A stretch of DNA of 64,000 nt, from the NCBI GenBank assembly GCA_004172865.1, contig SEBV01000018.1, positions 1-64,000 on the forward strand, given 5' to 3'. Positions within the stretch are counted from its first letter, which is position 1; each line of letters begins with the position of its first letter. Positions 25,824 through 36,165 of the stretch are shown piece after piece. Source of the stretch: Gammaproteobacteria bacterium (GTDB lineage: Bacteria > Pseudomonadota > Gammaproteobacteria > Pseudomonadales > Cellvibrionaceae). Below the pieces are notes generated by a model. The model had not been told where the DNA came from and did not search any database. It saw only the letters and a program-made list of their open reading frames with translations. The translations under genes were made by a program, and so were the position numbers.

Positions 25824-27623
25824 ATGACGCACTCTCCCCATTCCATTCTCAAAGATGTCTTCGGTTACCACGAATTTCGCGGGCCACAAGAAGCGGTTAT
25901 TTCGGCGCTAGTTGCTGGCGAAGACGCTTTAGTCTTGATGCCCACCGGCGGCGGTAAATCGCTCTGTTACCAAATTCCATCGTTAGTGCGCGACGGTGTT
26001 GGCGTAGTTGTTTCGCCGTTAATTGCCTTGATGCAAGATCAAGTCAGCGCTCTGCATGAACTGGGTGTGCGCGCCGGATTTTTAAATTCGTCGATGACTG
26101 CGCAAGAAGCCTGGCAAACCGAATTAGCCATGAAAAATGGCGAGCTGGATATGCTCTACGTTGCGCCCGAACGTTTAATTCAGCCGCGCACCCTGGAAAT
26201 GTTGCATCAAGTAAAAATTGCACTCTTTGCGATAGATGAAGCGCACTGCGTGTCGCAGTGGGGCCACGATTTTCGCGCGGATTATTTAAAGCTGGATATG
26301 TTGCAGCGCGAATTTCCCCGCGTGCCGCGCATCGCCCTAACGGCTACGGCAGACGTGCGCACCCGCGAAGAAATTATTTCGCGTTTGCAATTAGAAAATG
26401 CGCAGCAATTTGTTAACGGATTTGATCGCCCGAATATTCAATATCGCATCCAACAAAAAAATACTCCCAAGGTTCAGCTGCTACGTTTTCTGCGCGACGA
26501 ACACGCCAATCATTCCGGCATTGTGTATTGCCTATCGCGCAACAAAGTTGAACAAACTGCCGAGTGGTTGAGCGCAGAAGGTTTTAACGCGCTGCCTTAT
26601 CACGCCGGTTTAACGCCGCAAGTTCGCCAAAAAAATCAAAGCCGTTTTTTGCGCGAAGACCAAATCATTATGGTCGCTACCATCGCGTTTGGAATGGGTA
26701 TTGATAAACCCGATGTGCGTTTTGTTGCGCATCTGGATTTGCCAAAAAGTATTGAAGCTTATTATCAGGAAACAGGCCGTGCGGGCCGTGACGGCGAACC
26801 GGCAACAACACTTTTGTTGTATGGTTTGGAGGACGTTGTAAAGCTGCGCCAAATGATGAGCAACTCTGAAGGCAGCGAAGAATTTAAACGCAACGAACAA
26901 CAGCGTTTAAACGCGATGTTAGGTTTGTGTGAAATTACCAGCTGCCGCCGCCAAACTTTGTTGCGTTATTTTGGCGATACATTGATACAACCCTGCGGCA
27001 ATTGCGATTCCTGTTTAACGCCCGCACAAACCTGGGACGCAACTGAACCTGTACGCATGGCGCTCTCGTGTGTGTATCGTACCGGGCAAAGATTTGGCGC
27101 CGGTCACGTGATCGATGTATTGCGCGGCAGCAGTAACGAAAAAATAACTTCGTTCGGCCATCAAACACTTTCAACTTACGGTATCGGAAAACATTTAGGC
27201 GCAGATGAATGGAAAGCCATTTTCCGCCAATTAGTTGCGCGTGGTTTGTTGGATGTGGATGCACAAGCCTACGGCGGTTTGAAATTAAATGACGCATGCC
27301 GCGCAATTTTGCGCGGCGAAGAAACGATTAAATTACGCCGCGATATTAAAACCACCGCCGCTGCAGTTGCGCGCAAACAAGGCGTTGCAGTCGACGCCGA
27401 AGACCAGGGTTTGTGGAACGCATTGCGCGCCTGCCGCAAACGTTTGGCAGACGAACACGGTGTTCCGCCTTACGTTATTTTTCACGACGCAACATTACGC
27501 GAAATGTTGGAGTTCCGCCCAACCACCGCGAGCCAGTTATTAAGTATCACTGGCGTCGGGCAAAGTAAACTGGAACGCTTTGGCGACGAATTTTTAGAAG
27601 TCATTCGCGAAGCAGAATATTAA
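25824..27623 (+). CDS. recQ: ATP-dependent DNA helicase RecQ
   Basis: A 3'-5' DNA helicase for recombination and fork repair. The 599-residue product has Walker [11 protein letters not shown], the DEAH box [16 protein letters not shown], helicase motif [12 protein letters not shown], the RecQ zinc site ([18 protein letters not shown]) and a C-terminal HRDC domain (about 525-599). Length is typical for gammaproteobacterial RecQ. A REP-like palindrome starts 3 bp after its stop codon. Confidence 0.97.
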   Translation: MTHSPHSILKDVFGYHEFRGPQEAVISALVAGEDALVLMPTGGGKSLCYQIPSLVRDGVGVVVSPLIALMQDQVSALHELGVRAGFLNSSMTAQEAWQTELAMKNGELDMLYVAPERLIQPRTLEMLHQVKIALFAIDEAHCVSQWGHDFRADYLKLDMLQREFPRVPRIALTATADVRTREEIISRLQLENAQQFVNGFDRPNIQYRIQQKNTPKVQLLRFLRDEHANHSGIVYCLSRNKVEQTAEWLSAEGFNALPYHAGLTPQVRQKNQSRFLREDQIIMVATIAFGMGIDKPDVRFVAHLDLPKSIEAYYQETGRAGRDGEPATTLLLYGLEDVVKLRQMMSNSEGSEEFKRNEQQRLNAMLGLCEITSCRRQTLLRYFGDTLIQPCGNCDSCLTPAQTWDATEPVRMALSCVYRTGQRFGAGHVIDVLRGSSNEKITSFGHQTLSTYGIGKHLGADEWKAIFRQLVARGLLDVDAQAYGGLKLNDACRAILRGEETIKLRRDIKTTAAAVARKQGVAVDAEDQGLWNALRACRKRLADEHGVPPYVIFHDATLREMLEFRPTTASQLLSITGVGQSKLERFGDEFLEVIREAEY

Positions 27624-27625
27624 AT

Positions 27626-27650
27626 GTCATCCTCGCGTAGCGGGGATGAC
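27626..27650. repeat. REP-like palindromic repeat, copy C
   Basis: GTCATCC (27626-27632) pairs with GGATGAC (27644-27650) around TCGCGTAGCGG. It is the best-conserved of the three copies, immediately after recQ, and might also stabilise or terminate its transcript. Confidence 0.6.
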
Positions 27651-27694
27651 GACTCCTAAATAAAATTTATTCTTCAATGCAGCCGAGATCATTT

Positions 27695-28504
27695 ATGAAA
27701 ATCGTTTCGTTGCTCGCTTTATTTATCATGCTGACCGGTTGCGCAACAGAACCACGTATTGATAAGTCATTTAGCTCGCGCAGTCAAAGCGACCGTACTA
27801 AATTTATTATTATTCACTACACCTTTGGCGATCAACCAACTTCTCTTGAAACCTTAACGCAAGCGGATGTTAGTGCGCATTATTTATTAACTAATTCGGA
27901 AAAGCCGTTTTTCTATCAATTGGTGGATGAGTCGCGGCAAGCAAATCATGCGGGGTTAAGCAGCTGGAAAATTTATAATCAACTTAATGCCGCATCTATC
28001 GGAATTGAAGTTGTTAATTTAGGTTATGTGGAAACCTCAGAAGGTCGCGCATGGTATCCGTATCCGCAAGCGCAAATTGATCAACTGATTTTATTGTTGA
28101 AACAGATTGTAGCGCGCCACAATATCAATCCAGAAAATATTCTGGGTCACAGCGACGTAGCACCACAACGCAAACAAGATCCTGGCCCAATGTTTCCGTG
28201 GAAACAATTGGCAGACGCTGGTTTAATTCCGTGGCCAGATCAAAACCGCGTGTTTGCACTTATTCCGCAATATCAATTGCAGTTGCCAGACATTGCATGG
28301 TTTCAAAAAAAATTATCACAACATGGTTATGCCGTACCACAAACCGGCGTGTTGGATAAGGAAACTCAAAATGTCATTGTGGTGTTTCAATCCAAATATC
28401 GCCAATCGCTATTTAACGGAATTCCCGATGCGGAAACGGCAGCGATTTTGGATGTGCTTACAACCCCAGAGCAAACTTCGCCTCATATGCCACTGGTGCA
28501 GTGA
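27695..28504 (+). CDS. AmiD-like N-acetylmuramoyl-L-alanine amidase, lipoprotein
   Basis: A peptidoglycan amidase that cleaves between MurNAc and the peptide, probably outer-membrane anchored. From the ATG at 27695 the lipobox MLTGC lipidates Cys16. The Amidase_2 domain has zinc ligands in IIHYT, NHAG and LGHSDVAPQRKQDPG. A C-terminal PG_binding_1 domain follows (about 205-260), the same layout as E. coli AmiD. GAGAT lies about 9 bases before 27695; an in-frame ATG at 27677 is less likely. AmpD differs by lacking the signal peptide and the binding domain. Confidence 0.88.
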   Translation: MKIVSLLALFIMLTGCATEPRIDKSFSSRSQSDRTKFIIIHYTFGDQPTSLETLTQADVSAHYLLTNSEKPFFYQLVDESRQANHAGLSSWKIYNQLNAASIGIEVVNLGYVETSEGRAWYPYPQAQIDQLILLLKQIVARHNINPENILGHSDVAPQRKQDPGPMFPWKQLADAGLIPWPDQNRVFALIPQYQLQLPDIAWFQKKLSQHGYAVPQTGVLDKETQNVIVVFQSKYRQSLFNGIPDAETAAILDVLTTPEQTSPHMPLVQ

Positions 28505-28559
28505 CAAAAAATTAACCTGTAATAATCTGTGCAGGCATTGCAAAAATATTAGTAGCCAA

Positions 28560-30710
28560 TTATTTTTTTACGGCAATTTCCGTCAGTTTCTCTTGCAATA
28601 CACCATTTTTATAAACGCAGTAATCCGTTAAACGTTTATCGGAAAAATTACAAATACCAAAACCATTGCGTTTGCCTTCATCATCAACTAAGCCGAAAAA
28701 CTTAACGCCATCTTGTTCGGGCCATTCGTAACGCCATTGGTACCAATTGCCTTGTAGTTTGGTTTTATTATCCGCGCTTGTATAGGTACCTTGTCCTTGC
28801 GGCCAGCTGTACCAAAAATCGCCTTCGTATTTTCCTTTGTCAGTTATGCTTACGCCTTTTCCAAAAGGGACAGCGTAAAAAACATCACCTTCGTAGGTAT
28901 TTGTGAAAGGTTGCGTTGGATAAGTTATTTTACCTTTACCACGCACTATACCTTTTTGGAAATCACCCTCGTATTTAAAACCGCCTAAGGTGATTAAGGT
29001 GCCTTTGCCTTGAATAAAGCCTTGCTCATAAGTACCTTCTTGATAACTACCGTTGGGCCTTATAAATTTTCCTGCACCATTTGGTTTATTATTTTGGTGC
29101 GCGCCGATATAAATACTGCCATCCTTATAATGCAATTCGTTGTTGACGATTTCGACTTTGTCTTCGGTTGCCGTTAATAAAATTTCCAGATTTTCGCGCG
29201 TTAATGAATAGAAAGATTTTTCTTTATCTTCCGAAAAGGCGATGGCATTACGAACAGAATCCAGCGCGCCTATACCTTTGTCCAAGCGAATATTAATATC
29301 AGCTAAATCTGAAAACTGGTGAAAATCTCTTGAGTAAAGCGATGCGGTATCAAACCCAACTGCACCTTCCTGCAAAGGTTCAGTGTTGGGCAGCCAATTG
29401 TAAACATCGCCCAAACCAAAATATGGTAAGGGATAAAACCTGTCAGTTTTAATCGCACGACGATAAAGAGTGCGTGCCTGTTTCATAGTGTCTTGCCAAT
29501 TTGCAAAACCAGATTGGCGTTGTAAGTTCGCTGCATAACGCAAATTATCCGCTTTGTAGTTTATAAAAATAACATTCTGCGGATTTTGTACTTCCAATTC
29601 TTTTTGCAGTTTTTCTGCATCACTAGCCAAACCTGCACGCAACAACATGGCTTTAAAATCGGAATTTTCGGGATTTAATTCGGCCGCTTTTTTTAATAAA
29701 TTCGCTTTTTCTTCGTGTTCAAAAAAATCAAATAACGAAAGTGTATAGCCCATGTAACTATAAAATTCAGGCTTGGAAAGTTGACTGGTCTTAATGTCAA
29801 ACGCTGGAAATTGAATACCTTTTTCGGTGCTGATAACGCGCATTTGAATACGTCCACCATTCAGGTATTTTTTTGAGGCCTTGCTTAACTCTTCATAAGT
29901 CATGTTAAAGGCTTTTTTAAAGGCCTGATCTTCAGATAAGCCTTCATTTAAATAGGCAATATATTTAAATAAATTTGCACGCATATCGACTGAAGCATTC
30001 ATGTAATGAATGAGAAAAAACGCCTGGGCATAAAATTTTGAAACGGCGGTTTTATCTTTTTCTTTTTTTGAAGCGAGCGGCAGGCTGCGGGTTTTAATTA
30101 ATTTTTCTACATCCATTACTATATCGCCAGCAGGACTTAACAGATCTTCGGCGCGACCCAAAACCGCTGAGGGATCACCCAGATAAATTTTTTGGCCGTC
30201 GTATTTAAAGGTGCCCATATATTCGGCCATACCTTCGTCATACCACATGGGGAAATTAATAGTGCGCTCAGAGAAGCGAATCAAAAAATGGTTGTATTCG
30301 TGAAATAAAACCTGCCGCGCAAAGGTTTGCGTTTTAAGATTGGTACGGTAATTTGAAACGTTGGCGATGGCGGCGTAGCCTTCTGCATCCAAATTAAAAA
30401 CACCTGCCCAATTTTCAGGTAGTTCCAAACGCTTAAAGTTGGAACTGCTGCTTATCGCTAAAACGGTGAGGGGCTTGGCAACGTTTAATAATTTCAGCCC
30501 TATCATGTCGATAGAAAAATGCCGGTAAGATTCCAGATCGCGCGCAAGCGATGCGCCTTTTTCCGCGTCGAGGTCAGTAATAATGGTGAAGTTAGGCGAT
30601 TTGACCAGTAGCCAATCGTCATCGGCCAGCTTTTCAATTTCCAGCGCATGAAGCTGCTGTGAGATAAGGCTAAATGTGAAAATGATAATAATGGAAATGA
30701 ATTTTTTCAT
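28560..30710 (-). CDS. Secreted metallopeptidase-like protein with TPR-like and MORN repeats
   Basis: A 716-residue exported protein. Residues 1-22 are a signal peptide. A gluzincin-type zinc site is clear: HEYNH at 137-141 and Glu159 in WYDEGMAEYM. The middle (about 300-520) is helical and TPR-like (LLKKAAELNPENSDF). Residues about 530-690 hold five or six MORN repeats, seen as repeated YEG-x-F/W and G-x-G-x-x-x-x motifs. MORN repeats bind lipids or act as scaffolds and are often near peptidases of this MA-clan type. Function unknown. Convergent with the amidase gene. I did not recognise a named family. Confidence 0.7.
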   Translation of the reverse strand: MKKFISIIIIFTFSLISQQLHALEIEKLADDDWLLVKSPNFTIITDLDAEKGASLARDLESYRHFSIDMIGLKLLNVAKPLTVLAISSSSNFKRLELPENWAGVFNLDAEGYAAIANVSNYRTNLKTQTFARQVLFHEYNHFLIRFSERTINFPMWYDEGMAEYMGTFKYDGQKIYLGDPSAVLGRAEDLLSPAGDIVMDVEKLIKTRSLPLASKKEKDKTAVSKFYAQAFFLIHYMNASVDMRANLFKYIAYLNEGLSEDQAFKKAFNMTYEELSKASKKYLNGGRIQMRVISTEKGIQFPAFDIKTSQLSKPEFYSYMGYTLSLFDFFEHEEKANLLKKAAELNPENSDFKAMLLRAGLASDAEKLQKELEVQNPQNVIFINYKADNLRYAANLQRQSGFANWQDTMKQARTLYRRAIKTDRFYPLPYFGLGDVYNWLPNTEPLQEGAVGFDTASLYSRDFHQFSDLADINIRLDKGIGALDSVRNAIAFSEDKEKSFYSLTRENLEILLTATEDKVEIVNNELHYKDGSIYIGAHQNNKPNGAGKFIRPNGSYQEGTYEQGFIQGKGTLITLGGFKYEGDFQKGIVRGKGKITYPTQPFTNTYEGDVFYAVPFGKGVSITDKGKYEGDFWYSWPQGQGTYTSADNKTKLQGNWYQWRYEWPEQDGVKFFGLVDDEGKRNGFGICNFSDKRLTDYCVYKNGVLQEKLTEIAVKK

Positions 30711-31026
30711 GAGGAATCCCGATATCGTCCTTGTTTAAGGATGCAGATTGTTGCTAGGTACACTAGTTATGTTTATGTAGGCGCAACTCTACACCGTTTT
30801 ATTGGTGGGCGACAATGTGCACTATTAGTTTGGAGAGTTTTTTGAGAGCTATTTTTTGGGAAAGTATTTAACAGAAACTTAGAGCTTTCTTTTTACTAAA
30901 AGCTGCGGGTATGATTCACGCATAATTATTCTAAGCGCTATTCAATTATTTCATCGGCAATCAAATATTCAACTCTGTCACGTGGTGATGGAGCTTTTGT
31001 TGTTTAGGTATCTCACAGGTATTGCG
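30711..31026. other. Intergenic region before the GH43 gene
   Basis: About 315 AT-rich bases between divergent genes. It should carry both promoters, but I see no repeat, terminator or conserved RNA in it. Confidence 0.5.
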
Positions 31027-32682
31027 ATGAAATTTTTAAAACATATTTTTCACTACTCAGCGGTTTTAATTCTACTTTCTAACTGCAGCACACCTTCATC
31101 ATCACTGACAAATAATATTCCCTGGCAACCTGACCTCGGCAATGGTTTTTACAAAAACCCGATCATTCACGCTGATTATTCTGATCCGGACGCTATTCGC
31201 GTTGGTGACACTTATTACATGACCTCATCGAGCTTTAACAACGCGCCGGGTTTGCCGCTGTTGCAATCCAGGGATATGGTGAATTGGAAATTGGTTGGCC
31301 ACGCGCTAGCGCAACAAATACCACTCGATGTATTTGCCACACCGCAACATGGGAAAGGTGTGTGGGCGCCGTGTTTGCGTTTTCACGATAATAAATTCTG
31401 GATTTTTTATCCTGATCCTGATTTTGGGATTTATGTTATTACCGCTGGGAAATTTACCGGCCCATGGAGCGCGCCGCATTTATTGTTAGCAGGGAAAGGC
31501 ATCATCGACCCAACGCCGTTTTGGGACGATGATGGCCAAGCCTATTTACTACATGCCTGGGCAAAAAGCCGCGCCGGTATAAATAATTTGTTGACCTTGC
31601 GGCGCATGTCGCCCGATGCCAAAACAATTCTGGATGTTGAAGGCAAGATTACTATTGATGGCAATAAAATTCCAAATTATAAAACCCTGGAAGGACCAAA
31701 ATTTTATAAACACAATAATTACTACTATGTATTTGCGCCTGCGGGCGGAGTGGAAACTGGCTGGCAATCTGTATTTCGCTCCAAAACAATTGCAGGACCT
31801 TACGAGGATAAAATTGTAATGGAGCAAGGCAAGTCGCCCATCAACGGACCGCATCAAGGCGCGTGGGTACAAGCCCAAGATGGCAGTGATTGGTTTTTTC
31901 ATTTTCAGGATAAATATGCTTACGGCCGCATCGTTCACTTGCAACCTATGCATTGGCTAAATGATTGGCCGGTGATTGGCGATGATAAAAATAATACCGG
32001 CACCGGCGCGCCGGTGTTGCAGCATGCGAAACCCGTTGCGGGAAAATTTGCGCTGAAAGCACCTGCAACTAGCGATGAGTTTTCGTCGGCTAATTTAGGT
32101 TTTCAGTGGCAGTGGAACGCAAATTGGAAAGCAGACTGGTTTTCATTGAGCGCGCGAAAAAATTATCTCCGTTTATTTACTATCAACGATGAAAGCCAAT
32201 TACAGGAAAAAAATGGTCAGAAGAAAAATCTTTGGGACGTGCCATCGCTTTTATTGCAAAAACTACCGGCAGAAAAATTTGTCGTTACCACAGAATTTGA
32301 TGTGAGCAATCTGCTGCAAGTTGGTGATACAGCAGGTTTGATAATGTACGGGTACGATTATCAATGGATAGGAGTAAAAACTACTGCACAAGGGCGTGAA
32401 TTAATTCTGGTTAATTGTGAAAAAACTGAGAGCAATTGCGAAGAGAAAACGCTGACAAGTGTTGCATTACACCAAACCAAAGTTGTTCTGCGAATGACGG
32501 TGCGCGAAGAAGCGAAAACGCAATTTTCTTATAGCTTGGATGGCAGGAAATTTATCGATACAGGCGCAGTTTTTACTGCAAGTGTAGGCCGTTGGGTGGG
32601 CGCGCAGATGGGATTGTTCAGTATCGGGAGCACAAATATATCTTATGTCGATGTGGATTACTTCAGAGTGTCTGCGCCTTAA
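31027..32682 (+). CDS. GH43 beta-xylosidase/arabinofuranosidase, lipoprotein
   Basis: A 551-residue glycoside hydrolase family 43 enzyme. The ATG at 31027 gives a lipoprotein signal with Cys20 (LLSNC). The five-bladed propeller starts at ADYSDPDAIRVGDTYYMTSSSF with the catalytic-base Asp, DPTPFWDDDGQAYLLHAW carries the pKa-modulating Asp, and LEGPKFYK carries the acid Glu. Residues about 350-551 are the C-terminal beta-sandwich common in xylan-active GH43 members. It likely trims xylo- or arabino-oligosaccharides at the outer membrane. A longer in-frame start at 30982 is possible but would spoil the signal. Confidence 0.9.
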   Translation: MKFLKHIFHYSAVLILLSNCSTPSSSLTNNIPWQPDLGNGFYKNPIIHADYSDPDAIRVGDTYYMTSSSFNNAPGLPLLQSRDMVNWKLVGHALAQQIPLDVFATPQHGKGVWAPCLRFHDNKFWIFYPDPDFGIYVITAGKFTGPWSAPHLLLAGKGIIDPTPFWDDDGQAYLLHAWAKSRAGINNLLTLRRMSPDAKTILDVEGKITIDGNKIPNYKTLEGPKFYKHNNYYYVFAPAGGVETGWQSVFRSKTIAGPYEDKIVMEQGKSPINGPHQGAWVQAQDGSDWFFHFQDKYAYGRIVHLQPMHWLNDWPVIGDDKNNTGTGAPVLQHAKPVAGKFALKAPATSDEFSSANLGFQWQWNANWKADWFSLSARKNYLRLFTINDESQLQEKNGQKKNLWDVPSLLLQKLPAEKFVVTTEFDVSNLLQVGDTAGLIMYGYDYQWIGVKTTAQGRELILVNCEKTESNCEEKTLTSVALHQTKVVLRMTVREEAKTQFSYSLDGRKFIDTGAVFTASVGRWVGAQMGLFSIGSTNISYVDVDYFRVSAP

Positions 32683-32710
32683 GTTGATTCCATGAGAGTA
32701 AAAAATCCAC

Positions 32711-32744
32711 GCAATAAAAAACCCGGCAGAAGCCGGGTTTTTTG
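32711..32744. terminator. Bidirectional terminator between GH43 and oprF-like genes
   Basis: AAAAACCCGGC pairs with GCCGGGTTTTTT around AGAA. It lies between convergent genes and can serve both. Confidence 0.88.
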
Positions 32745-32757
32745 TACAAGCTACTTA

Positions 32758-33798
32758 TTACTTAACTTGTTTCTTTTTCACGTCAGTAGAAACAGCACCT
32801 ACTACGCGACGGTTTTCTTCACGACCTGTTGCAGTGGCGTTGTCGCCAACTGGTTTGGATTCGCCAAAACCTTTAGCAGTAACGCGATCAGCAGCGATGC
32901 CGAACTTGGTGATCAATACTTGCTTAACAGCTTCAGCACGTTGTTGTGACAACTTCTCGTTGTAAGCGTCTGAACCTTGGCTATCGGTGTGGCCTTCTAC
33001 GGTCACAACAGTGTTCGCGTATTGGTTCATGAATTTGGCGAGGTTGCCAATATCATCAACATATTCTTCTTTTACGATGGATTTAGCGGTATCGAATTTA
33101 ACAGCCAATTTAACCGCAACAGTTTCGGTCAATTCCATTGGGCAACCAACAGCGTCAACTTTGTATTGCTTTGGAGTGTCAGGGCATTGATCTTTAGAAT
33201 CAAACACGCCATCGCCATCACTATCAACTTCTGGTTTTGGAGCGGGTGCAGGAGCAGCAACTACTGGCGCAGCTTTAACTGGCTCTGCGCCGAACAAGTA
33301 GCTGATGCCAGCATTTACGGCCAAATCGGTATATTCACGATCAAGGCTGTTGAAGGCGCGGATGTCACTGCGGAATTCCCAGTTACCGCCAAGGCTGTGT
33401 TTCAAACCAGCACCCAGGTTAACGAGTGTGTCGCGGTTGTTAGGCAAACCTTTTACTTTCAAAGATTGGTCGCCTACACCGAAGGCAACATAGGGACGCC
33501 ACAAGCTGGTGGTGTCGATGTTATAGAGAGCATCCAAACGATATTGACGACCGTCAATATCAACACCCGTGTTTGAGTCTTCAGTATTAAAGTCGCTAGC
33601 GATAGCTTCCAAGGTCCAATTTTTGTTCAGCACGTAGCCGAAACCTAAATTGCCAACGGTGGCGTCATCTCTTGATTCTTCAAAAAATTCGCGGCCTACG
33701 CCAACTTGAACTTCAAATTTGTGATTGTCTGCCAAAACGCCTGATGAAATCAGAGTGGCAACTAAGGCTGATAAGAGTTTTACACGAGTGTGTGCCAT
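32758..33798 (-). CDS. OmpA/OprF-family outer membrane porin
   Basis: A 346-residue outer-membrane protein that ties the membrane to peptidoglycan. The ATG at 33798 (GGAGA upstream) gives a signal peptide ending GVLA-D. Residues about 25-185 form an eight-stranded beta barrel; a Pro/Ala hinge is followed by a thrombospondin type-3-like calcium repeat (DSDGDGVFDSKDQCPDTP); residues about 235-346 are an OmpA_C peptidoglycan-binding domain with TVEGHTDSQG and GFGESKPV. The order matches Pseudomonas OprF. The gene looks highly expressed from its codon use. Confidence 0.9.
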   Translation of the reverse strand: MAHTRVKLLSALVATLISSGVLADNHKFEVQVGVGREFFEESRDDATVGNLGFGYVLNKNWTLEAIASDFNTEDSNTGVDIDGRQYRLDALYNIDTTSLWRPYVAFGVGDQSLKVKGLPNNRDTLVNLGAGLKHSLGGNWEFRSDIRAFNSLDREYTDLAVNAGISYLFGAEPVKAAPVVAAPAPAPKPEVDSDGDGVFDSKDQCPDTPKQYKVDAVGCPMELTETVAVKLAVKFDTAKSIVKEEYVDDIGNLAKFMNQYANTVVTVEGHTDSQGSDAYNEKLSQQRAEAVKQVLITKFGIAADRVTAKGFGESKPVGDNATATGREENRRVVGAVSTDVKKKQVK

Positions 33799-33967
33799 TT
33801 TAATGAGTCTCCATAAATAGCTTATTTTATAACGATGATCATCCGGTAACTGCTTGTCCGTCGATCCCAAAATGTTTCTAATTAGTTGGCTTTTGCCGTT
33901 TTTTTGCTAATTAAAGCAGTCTTAAAATCCTTCTTCTCGTTATTGTCAGGGGCGGTACCTTAACAAA

Positions 33968-34714
33968 TTATGGGCGATGTTGGAACAGTAAATCCCAAAC
34001 GCCATGTCCCAAGCGCTCGCCGCGCTTCTCAAATTTGGTAATTGGTCGATACTCGGGTCTTGCGCTGTAACCGTTCTCAGGCGAAAGATTAGCATAGTTT
34101 TCGGCGACATTCATAACCTCAAGCATATGCTCAGCGTAAGCCTGCCAATCAGTTGCCATGTGGAAAACACCGCCAGATTTAAGTTTTGGGCGTAGTTTTT
34201 GTACGAAAGCTGGCTGCAAAATACGACGCTTATTGTGCTTTTTCTTGTGCCATGGATCGGGGAAATAGAGCTGCAGACGGTCAATGCTGGCATCGGGAAT
34301 ACAATCTTCCAATACGTCCATCGCATCGGCCATATAGACCCGCAGGTTTTTAACGCCTTCTTTACCAGCCGTATTGATCAACTTGCCAACACCGGGCGGA
34401 TGCACTTCGATGCCGATAAAATCTTTATCAGGTTCGTTTTTCGCCATCTCCAACAGCGAATCGCCCATTCCAAAACCTATCTCCAACACTAGCGGCGCGG
34501 CGCGTCCGAAAATAACTTGGGGATCAATAGCGCCGTTATAAAGACTTAAGCCGTAGCTTGGCCACCAGGTATCAAAAGCGGCTTTTTGGCCGACGGTGAT
34601 ACGACCGGCGCGAATCACAAAACTGCGAATGGATTTGGGCTTGAATTCGGGTTTGATTAAAAACCCTTCCTCGCCATTTTCAACAGGGGCGATAAAATCG
34701 AGAGAATCGGACAT
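33968..34714 (-). CDS. trmB: tRNA (guanine-N7)-methyltransferase
   Basis: TrmB methylates G46 of tRNA with S-adenosylmethionine. The 248-residue product from ATG 34714 shows [16 protein letters not shown] (SAM motif I), the acidic IGIEVHPPG, and the family signature [18 protein letters not shown] 9 bases further out was not used since the ATG MSDSLDF is more ordinary. It is followed (upstream in transcription) by DUF423 at a 33-bp gap, probably one transcript. Confidence 0.95.
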   Translation of the reverse strand: MSDSLDFIAPVENGEEGFLIKPEFKPKSIRSFVIRAGRITVGQKAAFDTWWPSYGLSLYNGAIDPQVIFGRAAPLVLEIGFGMGDSLLEMAKNEPDKDFIGIEVHPPGVGKLINTAGKEGVKNLRVYMADAMDVLEDCIPDASIDRLQLYFPDPWHKKKHNKRRILQPAFVQKLRPKLKSGGVFHMATDWQAYAEHMLEVMNVAENYANLSPENGYSARPEYRPITKFEKRGERLGHGVWDLLFQHRP

Positions 34715-34747
34715 AGATACCAAACTGAAACGGACATCAAAAAGGAG

Positions 34748-35125
34748 TTAGCGACGCAAAGCGTAAACCACTAAGGCCGCCCAGCCGAATAAAAAACTTA
34801 ATCCACCAAAAGGTGTAATCAAACCAATAATGCTGGGGGCACCGAGCGCGAGTGCGTATAAGCTGCCACTAAATAAAAAGCTGCCCAGTATAAAGGCTAA
34901 ACCGCTCAGCTTTAAGGCTTTTGATGCGTGGGTTTGATAAAGCAGGCCGATCACCAGCAAGGCGAGGGCGTGATACATCTGGTATTGCACACCGGTTTGC
35001 CAGATGGCGAGTGCTTCAGGGGTGATTTGGTGCTTCAATCCGTGAGCGGCAAATGCGCCAAGCGAAACGGCCAAAAAGCCACTTACGGCGGCACTGACCA
35101 AAAAAAATCTAGAGAAATTTGTCAT
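34748..35125 (-). CDS. DUF423 membrane protein
   Basis: A 125-residue inner-membrane protein of the DUF423 (YgdD/YwdK) family with four helices. The signature LGAFAAHGLK at about 22-31 is present. Function unknown. Its start codon overlaps the stop of the upstream binding-protein-like gene by 4 bp, and trmB follows 33 bp later, forming a three-gene leftward operon. Confidence 0.85.
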   Translation of the reverse strand: MTNFSRFFLVSAAVSGFLAVSLGAFAAHGLKHQITPEALAIWQTGVQYQMYHALALLVIGLLYQTHASKALKLSGLAFILGSFLFSGSLYALALGAPSIIGLITPFGGLSFLFGWAALVVYALRR

Positions 35126-36003
35126 TGAGAGGTTTTACATCCTAACTCTTGCCAGTTTTTGACGTGGGGATTAAAAAAGCCAATTTGTTCGTAAACGTAA
35201 TGAATAGTTCCTCTAGCATGGAGTTGTGCCAATCCCTTTTGCAAAGCTGCGTACACCATCGCGCCCTGAGGATTTTTTTTACTCACAATAAAATGCAGGG
35301 AATCATTGAACGCTACTTTAACACCCATGAGCGGTGTTAGCTGTACATCGCCCAAAGTACCTTTTAGACCTGCCGTTTTAAAAAACGGATACAACAAAAA
35401 ATCCGCTCGCTCGGCCGCAACCATTCGCGCCATAGAAATAGGATTAAATGGTCCGGTGATAGGTTTTAATTCGAGGCACTTAATCTCGGCAGCGTCATGC
35501 TCCCAGTTGGGGTTGGCTGCTATCGAATGACTTTTGAGTGCGTTGGCAGTACGCACTTGTAGTAAATCCTTACGATTGGACAAGGTGTAAATTCCCTTGG
35601 TGTATTCTTTCTTTTTTAATACAGGTTCGGATACATAAAACAATTCGCTGTTGATGTCCTGCTGCCAGACTACAAAGCCGGGCATCACCGTTTGGCCATC
35701 GCTTGAGTTGGTGATAATTCGTAAATAGTCAGGGGTATTTTTAAAATCCAGCTTCGGATTTAGTCCACCCGCTTTTAACGCATTGCAGAGTAAAACCAAC
35801 TCCGCAACGACTTGATTATTATCGTAATCAAACCGGCGTGGGTTAGGACAATCGCTTATCTTTGCGGCTAAGGCGGACGGTAGAACCTGGGTATCGTAAA
35901 TTCCTATAGGCAAAATCACGAATTCAGCCTGTGCTGCGCTTGATGCTTGGCCCGCTTCGAGAAATAGGAATGCAGCCAAGGTTAATACGCGTATGCGTGA
36001 CAT
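35122..36003 (-). CDS. Periplasmic substrate-binding-like protein
   Basis: A 293-residue exported protein. Residues 1-25 are a signal peptide (cleavage near SSAAQA). The rest has the features of the periplasmic binding protein type 2 fold seen in stand-alone 'transporter substrate-binding' proteins: FVVWQQDINSELFYVSEPVLKKKEYTKGIYTL in the first lobe and VAAERADFLLYPFFKT in the second. No transporter permease is adjacent, and two Cys residues (32 and about 72) might form a disulfide. It may sense a ligand rather than transport it. Weakly recognised. Confidence 0.6.
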   Translation of the reverse strand: MSRIRVLTLAAFLFLEAGQASSAAQAEFVILPIGIYDTQVLPSALAAKISDCPNPRRFDYDNNQVVAELVLLCNALKAGGLNPKLDFKNTPDYLRIITNSSDGQTVMPGFVVWQQDINSELFYVSEPVLKKKEYTKGIYTLSNRKDLLQVRTANALKSHSIAANPNWEHDAAEIKCLELKPITGPFNPISMARMVAAERADFLLYPFFKTAGLKGTLGDVQLTPLMGVKVAFNDSLHFIVSKKNPQGAMVYAALQKGLAQLHARGTIHYVYEQIGFFNPHVKNWQELGCKTSQ

Positions 36004-36120
36004 AGTGATCCATTAAATTGATGTAGTGCCTAAAAGGATTTCTTAACTGCTCCGCGGCAGCGGGGCATCGCTTACCTAAATTATGTGCTGGTTATGGTTT
36101 TTTAGCGAAGAGACAGAAAC

Positions 36121-36150
36121 AAAAAAGCCGCGCTAGGCGCGGCTTTTTTT
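36121..36150 (-). terminator. rpoH terminator
   Basis: GCCGCGC and GCGCGGC form a perfect stem around TAG, flanked by A and T runs, 16 bases beyond the rpoH stop. Confidence 0.9.
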
Positions 36151-36165
36151 ACTGATCTGTAAAGC

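Noticed and set aside
32977-33576. 199-residue plus-strand frame opposite the OprF-like gene
   Set aside because: It is the shadow of a highly expressed gene with biased codon use and has no family features or start site.
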